Part shown: in pieces, positions 11,562 to 20,339 of the stretch
Layout of the letters: the number at the start of each line of letters is the position of its first letter
Position numbering within the stretch: position 1 is the first letter of the stretch
DNA from: Acidipila sp. EB88
GTDB taxonomy: Bacteria > Acidobacteriota > Terriglobia > Terriglobales > Acidobacteriaceae
Direction of reading: 5' to 3'
DNA: 64,000 bases
Assembly (NCBI RefSeq): GCF_003858395.1
Contig: NZ_QWEV01000005.1
Span: forward strand, 2,914,001-2,978,000
The notes under the pieces: model-generated
Told to the model about the DNA's origin: nothing
The model's database searches: none
What the model saw: only the letters and a program-made list of their open reading frames with translations
Position numbers and translations under genes: made by a program

Positions 11562-12347
11562 TCAGGCATCCTCACCAAGCCCTGCCAGCGTGCGGGCGCG
11601 GGTCAGGACCTTGAGCAGCATCGGTGCGGTGAGCCTGCCTGTGTTGGTGTTTTGCAGCGAGGGGTGGTACGTCGCGAGGAGCCAGCCTCCATCCGCAGGA
11701 AGCCGGTACTCGACTCCGTGCGAGAAGGTGTAGGCGCTTCTTTTTGCGATGCGTCCGGTGCGCTGCAGGTATTCCGTAAAGCCATCGAACGCGATTTTGC
11801 CGAGCGCCACCACGACTCTCAGCTCGCGCAACAGGGCGAGCTCTTCATCCAGGTAGGGCCTGCAGTTTCGCAGCTCCTCCGTTGTGGGCTTGTTGTCCGG
11901 CGGGGCGCAGCGCACGACCGAAGTGATGACCGTGTTGAACAATTGCATGCCGTCCGAACGGGAGCTTGCCTGTGACTGGGAAGCAAAGCCGGCCTCCCAC
12001 AACAACGGGTAAAGAAAGGCTCCCGAGCCGTCGCCGGTGAATGGACGGCCGGTGCGATTGGAGCCATGCGCGCCGGGCGCAAGCCCGAGCAGCAGCACGC
12101 GTGCATCGGGATCACCAAAGCTCGGAACAGGTTTGCCCCAGTACTCCTCGTGTCGATAGGCGCGTCGCTTTTCCCGTGCGATGGTTTCGCAGTACACGCG
12201 AAGGCGGGTGCAGCGTTCGCAGGCTACGACCCTGGCGTTGAGGGAAGCGAGCGTCGGCGGCAGCGCCCCCAGGTCTCCGGCGGCGACGTGGCTGCTGACG
12301 GGCCCTGGGTTTCGTTCAGCGCGGATGGGCGGGCTGGTTTTCCGCAT
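11562..12347 (-). CDS. Family 5 uracil-DNA glycosylase (UdgB)
   Basis: A 261-residue base-excision repair enzyme that removes uracil and other deaminated bases from DNA. Motif A is GLAPGAHGSNRTGRPFTGD, motif B HPSLQNTNTGRLT; the N-R-T-G-R-P/M-F-T-G-D form and the A/G in place of a catalytic Asp identify family 5 rather than 4. Four Cys in CERCT, VRCAPPDNKP and RNC match the 4Fe-4S cluster ligands of families 4 and 5. The frame is open upstream to 12668, but that stretch is Cys/Ser/Pro-rich and unlike the family; ATG 12347 (MRKTSPPIR) has GCAGG upstream, and ATG 12368 with GGAG is an alternative. Usual family length is 220-260 residues. Confidence 0.9.
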   Translation of the reverse strand: MRKTSPPIRAERNPGPVSSHVAAGDLGALPPTLASLNARVVACERCTRLRVYCETIAREKRRAYRHEEYWGKPVPSFGDPDARVLLLGLAPGAHGSNRTGRPFTGDGSGAFLYPLLWEAGFASQSQASSRSDGMQLFNTVITSVVRCAPPDNKPTTEELRNCRPYLDEELALLRELRVVVALGKIAFDGFTEYLQRTGRIAKRSAYTFSHGVEYRLPADGGWLLATYHPSLQNTNTGRLTAPMLLKVLTRARTLAGLGEDA

Positions 12348-12936
12348 TGTTCTGCCTGCTGGTGCCATTCTCCGGATCATAACGCGCTGTGCATCGCGGA
12401 AGAGCGCAGGGCAGATCAGAGCGGGCGGAAGCGAAATGGTTGCACTGCATGCTCCGCAACAAGAGTTTGAAAAAGGTTTGCTTGTCTCATGCAAGGGAAG
12501 GGTCGACTCACGAGCGGGAAGTACGGAGTTCATACGGATGAGGCTGCTGCCTTTAATCAGCGGCCCGCTCAGAGCGAGGTTGTTTTCTCTGCACGCGAGG
12601 GCGTACGGGCCCTGTTGCATCGAGGGTCCATAGCGCGCATGCGCTTGCATATAAAAAACTCTTTGCAAAATGCGGCACCGCGATTAACTTCTTTACAACC
12701 CGCTGCCGAACTCTGCTGAACGTACTGCTTTTCTCTCCGCTGTGAGCGGAGTGGGGAGAGCTGTTTCCTGATCCTTTCTCTTGATACGGGCTGTATTTAC
12801 CGCGCTTCTGCCAGCAGCAAACATGCCGCACGCTTCGAGCGCAGGCGCTTCGCTACGGCAGCGATTGTGAAGCGCGGCACGGCGTGGTGGCGCCCACTAC
12901 CCGGAAGGTTCCTGACTCAACTGTGAGGTGTCGTCC
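12348..12936. other. Divergent intergenic region upstream of the first Oar-like receptor
   Basis: About 590 bases between the glycosylase gene and the receptor gene; it should hold both promoters. It has AT-rich patches around 12650-12700. A perfect 7-base dyad CTCCGCT-gtg-AGCGGAG lies at 12735-12751. No gene recognised. Confidence 0.5.
12735..12751. promoter_or_regulatory. Perfect dyad upstream of the receptor gene, candidate operator
   Basis: CTCCGCT and AGCGGAG flank GTG, 186 bases before the receptor start. It could be a protein binding site or an RNA hairpin; nothing decides between them. Confidence 0.3.
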
Positions 12937-15936
12937 ATGCGCATGCTAGCTACCAGAGAATTGTTGATTCCAGCCGCTCTAGGCGCTGCTCTTGCCTGTT
13001 CCAGTGCACACGCCCAGACGTACGGCGGGGTTTCGGGCACGGTGCGCGATGCGAGCCACGCAGTGGTAGAGGGAGCCAAGGTCGCCGCGACCAACCTCAG
13101 CACCAACGCAGTGGTCACGGCGGTGTCGAGCCGCGAGGGCTTCTACACCTTTCCCAACCTTTCCGTCGGCACTTACAGCATCGCTGCTTCCAACACTGGC
13201 TTCTCGACCCAGGTGCAGCAGGGCGTGCACATCAACGTCGCTTCGGCTGTCACGCTCGACTTCACGCTCGCGCCGGGCGAGGTGGCGCAGAGCGTCCAGG
13301 TAAGTTCGCAGGCGCTGGCGATCGACACCACCTCCGCAGCGCTGGGCCACACCATGGACACGAGGCAAATCGACGAGCTACCGATGAACGGCCGCGATTA
13401 TGCCCGTCTCTCGCTGCTGACGCCGGGCGCCGTGGCACGCTCCAGCTACATTGCCGACCTGAGCTTCGACGGACTGCACACCGTACACAACCAATTCTCG
13501 ATTGACGGTATAGACGCTTCGCGCGTTGACCAGCCGTACATGGCGAATGGTTACGAACGCGGGGCGCGTCTGCTGACCGGCAGCCTCGAGACTGTCGCAG
13601 AGTTCAAGGTGCAGACCAGCGGCTACCAGGCGCAGTATGGCCGCGCCGCCGGCTCGGAAGTAAACATCGTGACGAAGTCCGGGGGCAACCACGTTCACGG
13701 AGAGCTCTACGACTACTTTCGCAACGATGCGCTGGACGCATCGAACTTCTTCGCATTGACCAAACCCGAGTTTCGCTTCAACGATTTCGGCGCAAACATC
13801 TCCGGACCGATCCGGCATGATAAGACTTTCTACTTTGTGAACTATGAGGGCTCGCGCCAGCTTGTCGGCATCACGGCGAATGGCACGGTTCCCAGTGCGA
13901 AGTTGATCAGCGAGGTGCAGGCAACGTCTCCGCAACTGGCGCCTATCCTCGCGCAGATGCCTGCGGGAACGGCTCCGACCGCAAACGACCTGGTGGATAA
14001 CTACACTACCAATGCCGTGTCCAATGTGCGTGAAGACACCGGCAGCGTCCGCGTGGACCAGATCTTCTCGGAGAAGGACGCTGCCTTTGGTCGATTGAAC
14101 ATCAACGACACGAACACGTTTGGTCCCTTGTTCGGCGTGACCTCGTCGGCGTTCGGCGTGAACGATCACCAGATCGTTCCCATTCGCACCACGAACTTCG
14201 CGTTACACGAAAGCCATGTCTTCAACCCGCACATGGTCAACGACACGCTGGTGGGCATGCAGCGCTGGGTAAGTACCATCAACTCCTACGAAGACGTGCC
14301 CAATACCACGATCACCGGGCTCACGATCAGTCCTGGCAACCAGGGACTGTACTTTCAAGCCGGCACCAGCTTCCAGTATGGAGACACCCTCACGTATGTG
14401 CACGGGCAGCACACGATCAAGACGGGCGGTTCTGTCTACCGCATCCAGGTGAACCGCAGCAGCTCTGACTATGATTCGATCCTGTTTGCATCGATCGATG
14501 ACTTCATCCATGACAGGCTCGCGACAGCCAGTATTACGGTCGGCGACCCGGGGCATGGCACGCGTGCCACGCAGCTCGGCTTCTTCGGCCAGGATACCTG
14601 GCAGCTTCGCAGCAACCTGACCATGGATTACGGGCTGCGGTACGACATCGAAACAGTCCCTCACGATTCGCACTATGCGACGCAAACGTATGATCCATCC
14701 ACCGGAATGCTGGACCATCCCGGAGGGTCGTACTTCCACATCAACAACAAGAACTTTCAGCCCAGGCTCGGTTTTGCCTGGCAGCCCACGCCAAAGACGG
14801 TGGTGCGTACGGCAGTCGGTCTCTTCTTCCAGGCGTACCCCGTCGGCTTCGGCAGCTACAACGTGCCCCTCAATAACATTGCCGGCAACGTTTCGCTGAA
14901 CTCCGCCACAGTACCGACGCTGGGCTACCCGTACACGCCTTACCTGAGCGACAACACGGCCGCTGCGCCCACTGTGTATGGGTTTCCTACGCACAAGCCG
15001 GACATCTACTCCGAGCAATGGAACTTCAGCGTCGCTTACCAACTGGCCGCGAATACCGGCGTCGAGGTCGCGTATGTGGGCAACCACGGCGTTAACCTCT
15101 GGCGCGAAGAAGACGTTAACTACGCCAGCAACGTGACCGGTGTTCGACCCAATGCTGCGTTCAGCGATATTTATTTGGAGACTAACAGCGGGTTCAGTAG
15201 TTACAGCGGTCTGCAGCTCTCGATCATTCGGCGGGTTACGCAGGGTCTGCACGTCGAAGGCGCTTATACGTATGGCCACGTGATCGACAACGTGCAGGAC
15301 CAGGGGCTGTTTGCCAGCGAGCCGCAGAACAACAACGACATTGCCGCGGAGCGCGGCAACGGCTCAGGAGACATTCGCCACAACTTTTCTTTCAACCTGT
15401 TGTATGACCTTCCGATGGGCTCGGGCCACAGGTTCCTTAGCACGCCTTTGGGAGTGGCATCGACGCTGGTCAGTGGATGGCAGGTCAACGCACTTGGCCT
15501 GATCCACAGCGGCATTGCCGACAACGTGGCGTATGGCGGAAACAGCTATGGCAATGGCGACTTTACCAATCAGCGGCCGGACCAGGTCTTTGGACAGCCG
15601 GAGTACGCCCCGAACAGGAGCTACCGGCAGTTCTTCAACCCTGCAGCCTGGACTGCGCCGGCAACCGGCACCTTCGGGAACTCGCCACGCAACAGTGTGT
15701 ACGGTCCTGGCCTGGCGCAGATCGATTCCGCGCTGGTAAAGGAAACGCCACTTGGCGAAGGTCGCAGCGTGGAGTTCCGATCGGAGTTCTTCAACATGTT
15801 CAACCATCCGAACTTCGGCCAGCCCGACAGCACGTACGGCGATGCAACGTTCGGCCAGATCTTCAGCACGTTTGGCAGGACGATTGGCTTCGGAACCTCA
15901 CGGCAGATCGAGTTCGCGTTGAAGCTGCGCTATTGA
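12937..15936 (+). CDS. TonB-dependent receptor-like outer-membrane protein (Oar-like)
   Basis: A 999-residue outer-membrane beta-barrel. Residues 1-27 are a signal peptide ending AHA-QTYGG. Next comes a carboxypeptidase-regulatory-like domain (GGVSGTVRDASHAVVEGAKV to about residue 110), then a plug-like region (TRQIDELPMNGRDYARLSLLTPG; FSIDGIDAS; EVNIVTKSGGN) and a large barrel ending LKLRY with a terminal aromatic residue. This architecture is that of the Oar-like proteins very abundant in Acidobacteriota, thought to take up oligosaccharides or adhere. GTGAGGTG lies 6 bases before ATG 12937; a GTG at 12928 is in frame but poorly placed. No glycan enzyme is immediately next to it, so the substrate is unknown. 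Confidence 0.92.
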   Translation: MRMLATRELLIPAALGAALACSSAHAQTYGGVSGTVRDASHAVVEGAKVAATNLSTNAVVTAVSSREGFYTFPNLSVGTYSIAASNTGFSTQVQQGVHINVASAVTLDFTLAPGEVAQSVQVSSQALAIDTTSAALGHTMDTRQIDELPMNGRDYARLSLLTPGAVARSSYIADLSFDGLHTVHNQFSIDGIDASRVDQPYMANGYERGARLLTGSLETVAEFKVQTSGYQAQYGRAAGSEVNIVTKSGGNHVHGELYDYFRNDALDASNFFALTKPEFRFNDFGANISGPIRHDKTFYFVNYEGSRQLVGITANGTVPSAKLISEVQATSPQLAPILAQMPAGTAPTANDLVDNYTTNAVSNVREDTGSVRVDQIFSEKDAAFGRLNINDTNTFGPLFGVTSSAFGVNDHQIVPIRTTNFALHESHVFNPHMVNDTLVGMQRWVSTINSYEDVPNTTITGLTISPGNQGLYFQAGTSFQYGDTLTYVHGQHTIKTGGSVYRIQVNRSSSDYDSILFASIDDFIHDRLATASITVGDPGHGTRATQLGFFGQDTWQLRSNLTMDYGLRYDIETVPHDSHYATQTYDPSTGMLDHPGGSYFHINNKNFQPRLGFAWQPTPKTVVRTAVGLFFQAYPVGFGSYNVPLNNIAGNVSLNSATVPTLGYPYTPYLSDNTAAAPTVYGFPTHKPDIYSEQWNFSVAYQLAANTGVEVAYVGNHGVNLWREEDVNYASNVTGVRPNAAFSDIYLETNSGFSSYSGLQLSIIRRVTQGLHVEGAYTYGHVIDNVQDQGLFASEPQNNNDIAAERGNGSGDIRHNFSFNLLYDLPMGSGHRFLSTPLGVASTLVSGWQVNALGLIHSGIADNVAYGGNSYGNGDFTNQRPDQVFGQPEYAPNRSYRQFFNPAAWTAPATGTFGNSPRNSVYGPGLAQIDSALVKETPLGEGRSVEFRSEFFNMFNHPNFGQPDSTYGDATFGQIFSTFGRTIGFGTSRQIEFALKLRY

Positions 15937-16012
15937 CCCGGCCACTCCTGCGCATGGCGGGACGCGCATCGGAGTGGGCGGTGCGCGCCTGAGGATCGTG
16001 ACAGCCGCGCCA

Positions 16013-17236
16013 TCAGCGAGGGCGCATTTTGAAGTGGCGGCACAGGTGGCGCGCCGTGAACCGAGCCCCTACGGCGAAACGACTGGCGGGACCGAAGCTG
16101 TTTGCCGAGGCAAGCCCAATCATGTGGAGGCCTGGCACGGAGGTCTCGAAGTGGCGGTTCAGCACGGGGGTGTCCTCGGCCGTTGCGATCGCGTCGCGCA
16201 GCGGCGCGGCGACAAAGCGCAGCGAACTTACAGACGGGCGATAACCGGTTGCAGCAATGACGTGATCGGCAACAAGCTCCCGAGCCTCGCCATCTTTCTG
16301 CTTATAGGCGATATGCACCTTGTTGTCGGTGATCTGTACATCCGTCATGTGCGCCGACAGATGAAGCGGGATACGGTTCTCGATCTTGTCACGCATAAAC
16401 CAGGCTGGGACAGGACCTAGATGGCGACGCACGACGCGGTGCCGGAACTTACGAGGCATGGCGTGGAAGAGTACAGGCGCCTCCATGCAGAGCACGTATT
16501 TCCAACCAAGGCCAAGGCCGGTGCGCGGTCGCAGCACGCGCTGCTTGAGCGGGCGTGGCTCGAGGTCCGGAGTGTAGAAGGCAAGCTTCTCGCGGCGGCC
16601 AATCAACTGCACGTGCGCTCCTTCATCGGCGAGCGCAGAAGCAAGATCAATTGCGGATGCGCCGGCTCCAACGACCACCACGGTGCGGTCCCTGAAACAG
16701 CTCACATCGCCATACTGCGAGCTGTGCGTTACAGATGTCTGCGGCAGACCCTGGAGCAATGGCGGCGTGTAGCTGAAGTGGGCGATGCCTACTGCAAGCA
16801 CTACGCGATTGGCATAGATGGTTTCGCCGTCAGCGGAGCACAGCACAAATCCATCGCGGGTTTGTTCCAGTGTCGCGATATCGGTCATCTCAAGCTGTGG
16901 AACCATTCGCTTCTGGAACTCAAGGCCGTAGTTGACAAAGGTCTCGAGCGGAACCGGCAGGCCAGAGTGCTGGTAAGGCAGGTTTTCCTCGCGGCAATAG
17001 TGTTCAAGCGTGAAGGAGTCTTCCGGGTCGAAAAGGCTGGATGCGAAGCCATCCGACTTGAGGCACATGCCCTTGGGCATTTGCTCTTGCCAGACCTGCA
17101 TAGGACGACCAAAGATGCGGTGACGCACACCGGCCTTGCGCAGGTGTGCAGCGAGAGACAAGCCGTATGGACCGGCTCCAATGATGGCAACATCCGTCGT
17201 ATGTGCCCGATGTATTTGTGTCGTTGGCGCTTTCAT
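16013..17236 (-). CDS. FAD/NAD(P)-binding monooxygenase-like flavoprotein
   Basis: A 407-residue two-dinucleotide-domain flavoprotein. The FAD motif is AIIGAGPYGLSLAAHLR (about 17-33); the second nucleotide site is VVVGAGASAIDLAS (about 187-200); a third conserved region AATGYRPSVSSLRF (about 329-342) is the ATG motif seen in SidA/IucD/PvdA-type N-hydroxylating and related class B monooxygenases. PEDSFTLEHYCREENLPY also fits this group. It would hydroxylate or oxidise a small molecule using NADPH and oxygen. GAGG lies 7 bases before ATG 17236. It is divergent from an ATP-grasp gene with 149 bases between starts, suggesting a shared pathway. Substrate unknown. Confidence 0.85.
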   Translation of the reverse strand: MKAPTTQIHRAHTTDVAIIGAGPYGLSLAAHLRKAGVRHRIFGRPMQVWQEQMPKGMCLKSDGFASSLFDPEDSFTLEHYCREENLPYQHSGLPVPLETFVNYGLEFQKRMVPQLEMTDIATLEQTRDGFVLCSADGETIYANRVVLAVGIAHFSYTPPLLQGLPQTSVTHSSQYGDVSCFRDRTVVVVGAGASAIDLASALADEGAHVQLIGRREKLAFYTPDLEPRPLKQRVLRPRTGLGLGWKYVLCMEAPVLFHAMPRKFRHRVVRRHLGPVPAWFMRDKIENRIPLHLSAHMTDVQITDNKVHIAYKQKDGEARELVADHVIAATGYRPSVSSLRFVAAPLRDAIATAEDTPVLNRHFETSVPGLHMIGLASANSFGPASRFAVGARFTARHLCRHFKMRPR

Positions 17237-17385
17237 ATCAACCTCGCCTTGGAAGAGGGCTGCACTTATTACGTGCCTTTTCTATATGGCCCGATCGTAA
17301 TAGTTACTAAAAACTCCGGGAGTGTGAAGCTTGCTTGCTCTAGGATTGTTGTAACGCGGGAGGGACGCCGCGAACGACAACTACT
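17237..17385. promoter_or_regulatory. Divergent promoter region of the flavoprotein and ATP-grasp genes
   Basis: 149 bases, AT-richer in the middle (about 17270-17320). TATAGA read on the minus strand at about 17282-17287 is a candidate -10 box for the flavoprotein gene. The palindrome TAGTTACTA is nearby at about 17300. Exact promoters are inferred. Confidence 0.4.
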
Positions 17386-18780
17386 ATGAAGATTCCCGCT
17401 GTTCTCATTGTAACGACTCAGACGTGGTTGCAGGTTGGTCGGCTCGCCCTGAGATTCGCGACATACGGTGCGCAGGTGTATGCAGTCTGTCCGGCGGGCA
17501 GCCAGATGGCTTACTCGCAGGCTTTGCGCGCGACCTATCGCTTCCGTACTTTGAACCCGCTGGCATCCCTGCGCGCGGCGATTCTGCGCTGCAAGCCTGA
17601 CTACATCATGCCGGCTGACGATCGCGCCGTGTGGTTTTTACACGAACTTTCCACAAGTCATCCCGAGTTTGCTCCGCTTATCGAGCGTTCCCTGGGCCCT
17701 GCGAGTTCCTATGCCGTAGTGCGTAGTCGGACACTTGCGCTTGCGCTGGCGGCGAAGCTTGGCGTAGCTGTGCCTGGCACTCTGCGCATTCGCACTGCTG
17801 AAGACCTTGAATCCTGCGCCGACTCGATGCCGCATCCTTTCTTTATCAAGAAGGACGGCACATGGGGCGGCGGGGGCGTGCACGTTGCGAACGACAGAGA
17901 GTCAGCGCGAGAGGGCTATACCAAACTACTGGCGGAGCAGTCGCTCGGCGACAAACTGCGGCAACTCCTGAAACAGCGCGATCATACTGCGTTCGCCCGG
18001 CTGCGGTGTGTTGGACCCGCAGAGATCAGCGCGCAGGCACACATTGAAGGCGTTGCCGCCAACGCGATGTTTGCATGCCATGAAGGTAAGCTGCTTGGCT
18101 CTGTACAGGCAAAGGTGATCGCGGCCAAGGGTAAGACGGGAGCTGCGCTCATGATCGAGTTAATCGAAGACGAGCGGATGCACCAGGCAGGTGTCCTGCT
18201 AGCCGGCGCGCTGAAGCTGTCGGGCTTTTTCGGACTGGACTTCATTATCGAAGAGGGCACCGGTGTGCCCTATCTCATCGAGGTCAATCCGCGCTGCACA
18301 CAGCTCGGCCATGTCGCGATGGCCAGCAAGCTCGACCTCGCGGGCATGCTTTGGAAGCAGTGGACGGGGCTGGACAATGCTGTTCCTGGCGGCCGTGAAC
18401 TGGGTACGGCCGTAGCTTTCTACCCGCAGGCTGTGGAGTGGGATGCGGAGAGTGCCTTCCTGCGTCATTCGCGTTTCGATGTGTGCAGCAACGACTTGGC
18501 CACTGTGACCGAGTTATCGACGGGCGATCCCTCGCTGCGTGCATTGCTGCGTCGACGTGCCCTGCAGCTTTTTCGTTATCTACGTCCACGTGACACCCAG
18601 GCGCCCAGCGCCAAGATCTTTTATTTTGCGCAGGACGCGGCTCTTGGTCCCCGGGCTTTGCGGGTGGATGCGCTTGCGATCGAGGTTGTAAACCTGCGGC
18701 AGATGGATGAGCAGGAGGCTGCAGGCAGAAACTATCATGGTCCTGCCGGCGGCCAGCGCGGTGTGGTCTCGCATGCCTGA
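17386..18780 (+). CDS. ATP-grasp ligase-like protein
   Basis: A 464-residue protein with the ATP-grasp order of elements: an N-terminal pre-ATP-grasp domain (VLIVTTQTWLQVGRLALRF; PDYIMPADDRAVWFL), the ATP-binding lysine segment HPFFIKKDGTWGGGGVHVA, and the metal-binding segment GLDFIIEEG...YLIEVNPRCTQLGH, where Glu and Asn coordinate magnesium. Such enzymes activate a carboxylate as acyl-phosphate and join it to an amine or thiol. The C-terminal ~120 residues are not recognised. It is not one of the biotin carboxylase, D-Ala-D-Ala ligase or purine synthesis enzymes by length or context. Its partner across the divergent region is the flavoprotein, which suggests a small-molecule or peptide-modifying pathway; that is inference. 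Confidence 0.85.
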   Translation: MKIPAVLIVTTQTWLQVGRLALRFATYGAQVYAVCPAGSQMAYSQALRATYRFRTLNPLASLRAAILRCKPDYIMPADDRAVWFLHELSTSHPEFAPLIERSLGPASSYAVVRSRTLALALAAKLGVAVPGTLRIRTAEDLESCADSMPHPFFIKKDGTWGGGGVHVANDRESAREGYTKLLAEQSLGDKLRQLLKQRDHTAFARLRCVGPAEISAQAHIEGVAANAMFACHEGKLLGSVQAKVIAAKGKTGAALMIELIEDERMHQAGVLLAGALKLSGFFGLDFIIEEGTGVPYLIEVNPRCTQLGHVAMASKLDLAGMLWKQWTGLDNAVPGGRELGTAVAFYPQAVEWDAESAFLRHSRFDVCSNDLATVTELSTGDPSLRALLRRRALQLFRYLRPRDTQAPSAKIFYFAQDAALGPRALRVDALAIEVVNLRQMDEQEAAGRNYHGPAGGQRGVVSHA

Positions 18781-18830
18781 TGCGCGCTCACGGTCAGCGC
18801 AGCGGATGCGTTGGAGGAGTTGTTCCCGGG

Positions 18831-20330
18831 TTAGTTGCGGGCGACTGCTTTCTCTGACGGGAGCTGCGAGCTATCCCACCCTCCGCCAAGAGCCTCAATC
18901 AACTGCACACTGCTGGTGAGCTGCTGCACGTACAGCGTGATGGCGTTTTGCTGATTGCTGAGCAGGCTGGCCTCCGCAGTGAACACGTTGAGATAAGTAT
19001 CAACGCCGGTCTTGTAGCGGACCGCAGACAGGTCGTAGTAGCGCCTGGCGGCGAGCACCGCGTCCTGCTGCTCGCGTCTTTGCTGGCCTAGGATGTGTTC
19101 CGACGCGAGATAGTCTTCGGTCTGCTGAAAAGCTGTCAACACTGTCTGTCGATAAGCCGCTGCGTCTGCCTCGTACTGCGCTTTGTACTGGTTGAGAAGA
19201 CCCCGTCGCAGGCCGCCGTCGTACAGGGTGTCTGAAGCCGTGGGGCCCACAGAAAAGAAGCGGCTGGGCCAGGTAAACAAATCATTGATCCGGAGGCTTT
19301 GCAGCCCCACCTCACCGCCCAGGTTGAAGGTCGGGTAGTAGGCAGCTGTCTCAACGCCGATCAGCGCATTGGCCTCAGACATTGTGCGCTCGGCGGCGGC
19401 AATATCGGGCCGGCGCTGCAGAAGCTGGGAAGGCACACCGATGGGGACCGCTGGAACCGACGTGGCGAGATTGCGGACCGGCAAAGCGAAGGACGAGGCT
19501 GCCTGGCCCGTAAGCAGTGCAATCGCGTGCTCGTACTGTGCTCGTGCGATGCGAAGGTTGGTGGCGGCGGCGATGGCGGTCTTGAGGCTCAGGTCTGCCT
19601 CGGCCACTGCCTGCTCGGTGTCGACGCCTGTGCGGCTGCGCACCTGGGTGAGCCTCAGGTTTTCCTCGTACGCGTGCACGGTTTGCCGGTACAGCTCGAT
19701 GAGGGCGTCCTGCCCGCGCAGTTCGAAGTAGAACTCGGCAAGGCTAGCCTGCTCACTGAGCCGTTCATTCGCCAGATCGGCAGCGCTTACCTGCGCGGCG
19801 TTGGCAGACTCCCGCACGCTGTTGCGAATGCGCCCCCAGACGTCGGGTTCCCACGAGACGTCGAACGGCAGGGAAAACTCATTGCTGTTGAGATTGGTAG
19901 CTCCGGCAAGCACCTGGTTAGTCTCGTTGCCGGAAGTGCGTGCGCGCGTATATGCAGGGCCGGCCGTCACGCTTGGAAAGTACGCGGCACGCGCCTGCTT
20001 GACCTGCGCGCGCGCAGCCATGAAGTTCTGGAATGCCTGCGCGATGTTCTGATTCGCAGAGTTGAGTCTTTCTTCGAGATCGTTCAGTTCCGGCTCGTGA
20101 TATAGCTCCCACCACTTGCCGCGCAGCGTTGCATCCTGCGGCGTGGCCGGCACCCAGGTAGTTCCGTCCGAGGATTGCTGCGGAGCCGTCTCTTTGAAAG
20201 CAGGAGGTGCCTGCGTGGTGGGGGCAACGTAGCGGGGACCGACCGTACAGGCCTGCAGTGAAAGCAGGAGCGCTGTGATCGCGAGGGTGCGGATCGATGT
20301 TGACCGCGAGAAAGTATGAATACCTTGCAT
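18831..20330 (-). CDS. RND efflux outer-membrane lipoprotein (OprM/NodT family)
   Basis: A 499-residue TolC-like channel protein. The signal peptide ends in the lipobox LSLQAC (Cys28), followed by the classic TVGPRYVAP start of the mature family. Two repeats of long helical hairpins with strand pairs follow (for example QNIAQAFQNFMAARAQVKQARAAYFPSV and LLQRRPDIAAAERTMSEANALIGVETAAYYPTF), as in OprM/CusC/NodT. It would form the outer-membrane exit duct for the pumps encoded directly upstream; the gap to the preceding gene is 9 bases. Last gene of the operon; it converges on the ATP-grasp gene. Confidence 0.95.
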   Translation of the reverse strand: MQGIHTFSRSTSIRTLAITALLLSLQACTVGPRYVAPTTQAPPAFKETAPQQSSDGTTWVPATPQDATLRGKWWELYHEPELNDLEERLNSANQNIAQAFQNFMAARAQVKQARAAYFPSVTAGPAYTRARTSGNETNQVLAGATNLNSNEFSLPFDVSWEPDVWGRIRNSVRESANAAQVSAADLANERLSEQASLAEFYFELRGQDALIELYRQTVHAYEENLRLTQVRSRTGVDTEQAVAEADLSLKTAIAAATNLRIARAQYEHAIALLTGQAASSFALPVRNLATSVPAVPIGVPSQLLQRRPDIAAAERTMSEANALIGVETAAYYPTFNLGGEVGLQSLRINDLFTWPSRFFSVGPTASDTLYDGGLRRGLLNQYKAQYEADAAAYRQTVLTAFQQTEDYLASEHILGQQRREQQDAVLAARRYYDLSAVRYKTGVDTYLNVFTAEASLLSNQQNAITLYVQQLTSSVQLIEALGGGWDSSQLPSEKAVARN

Positions 20331-20339
20331 ACGTTGTTC

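Noticed and set aside
12348-12668. N-terminal extension of the uracil-DNA glycosylase
   Set aside because: The extra 107 residues are unlike any member of the family, and a better start exists at 12347.
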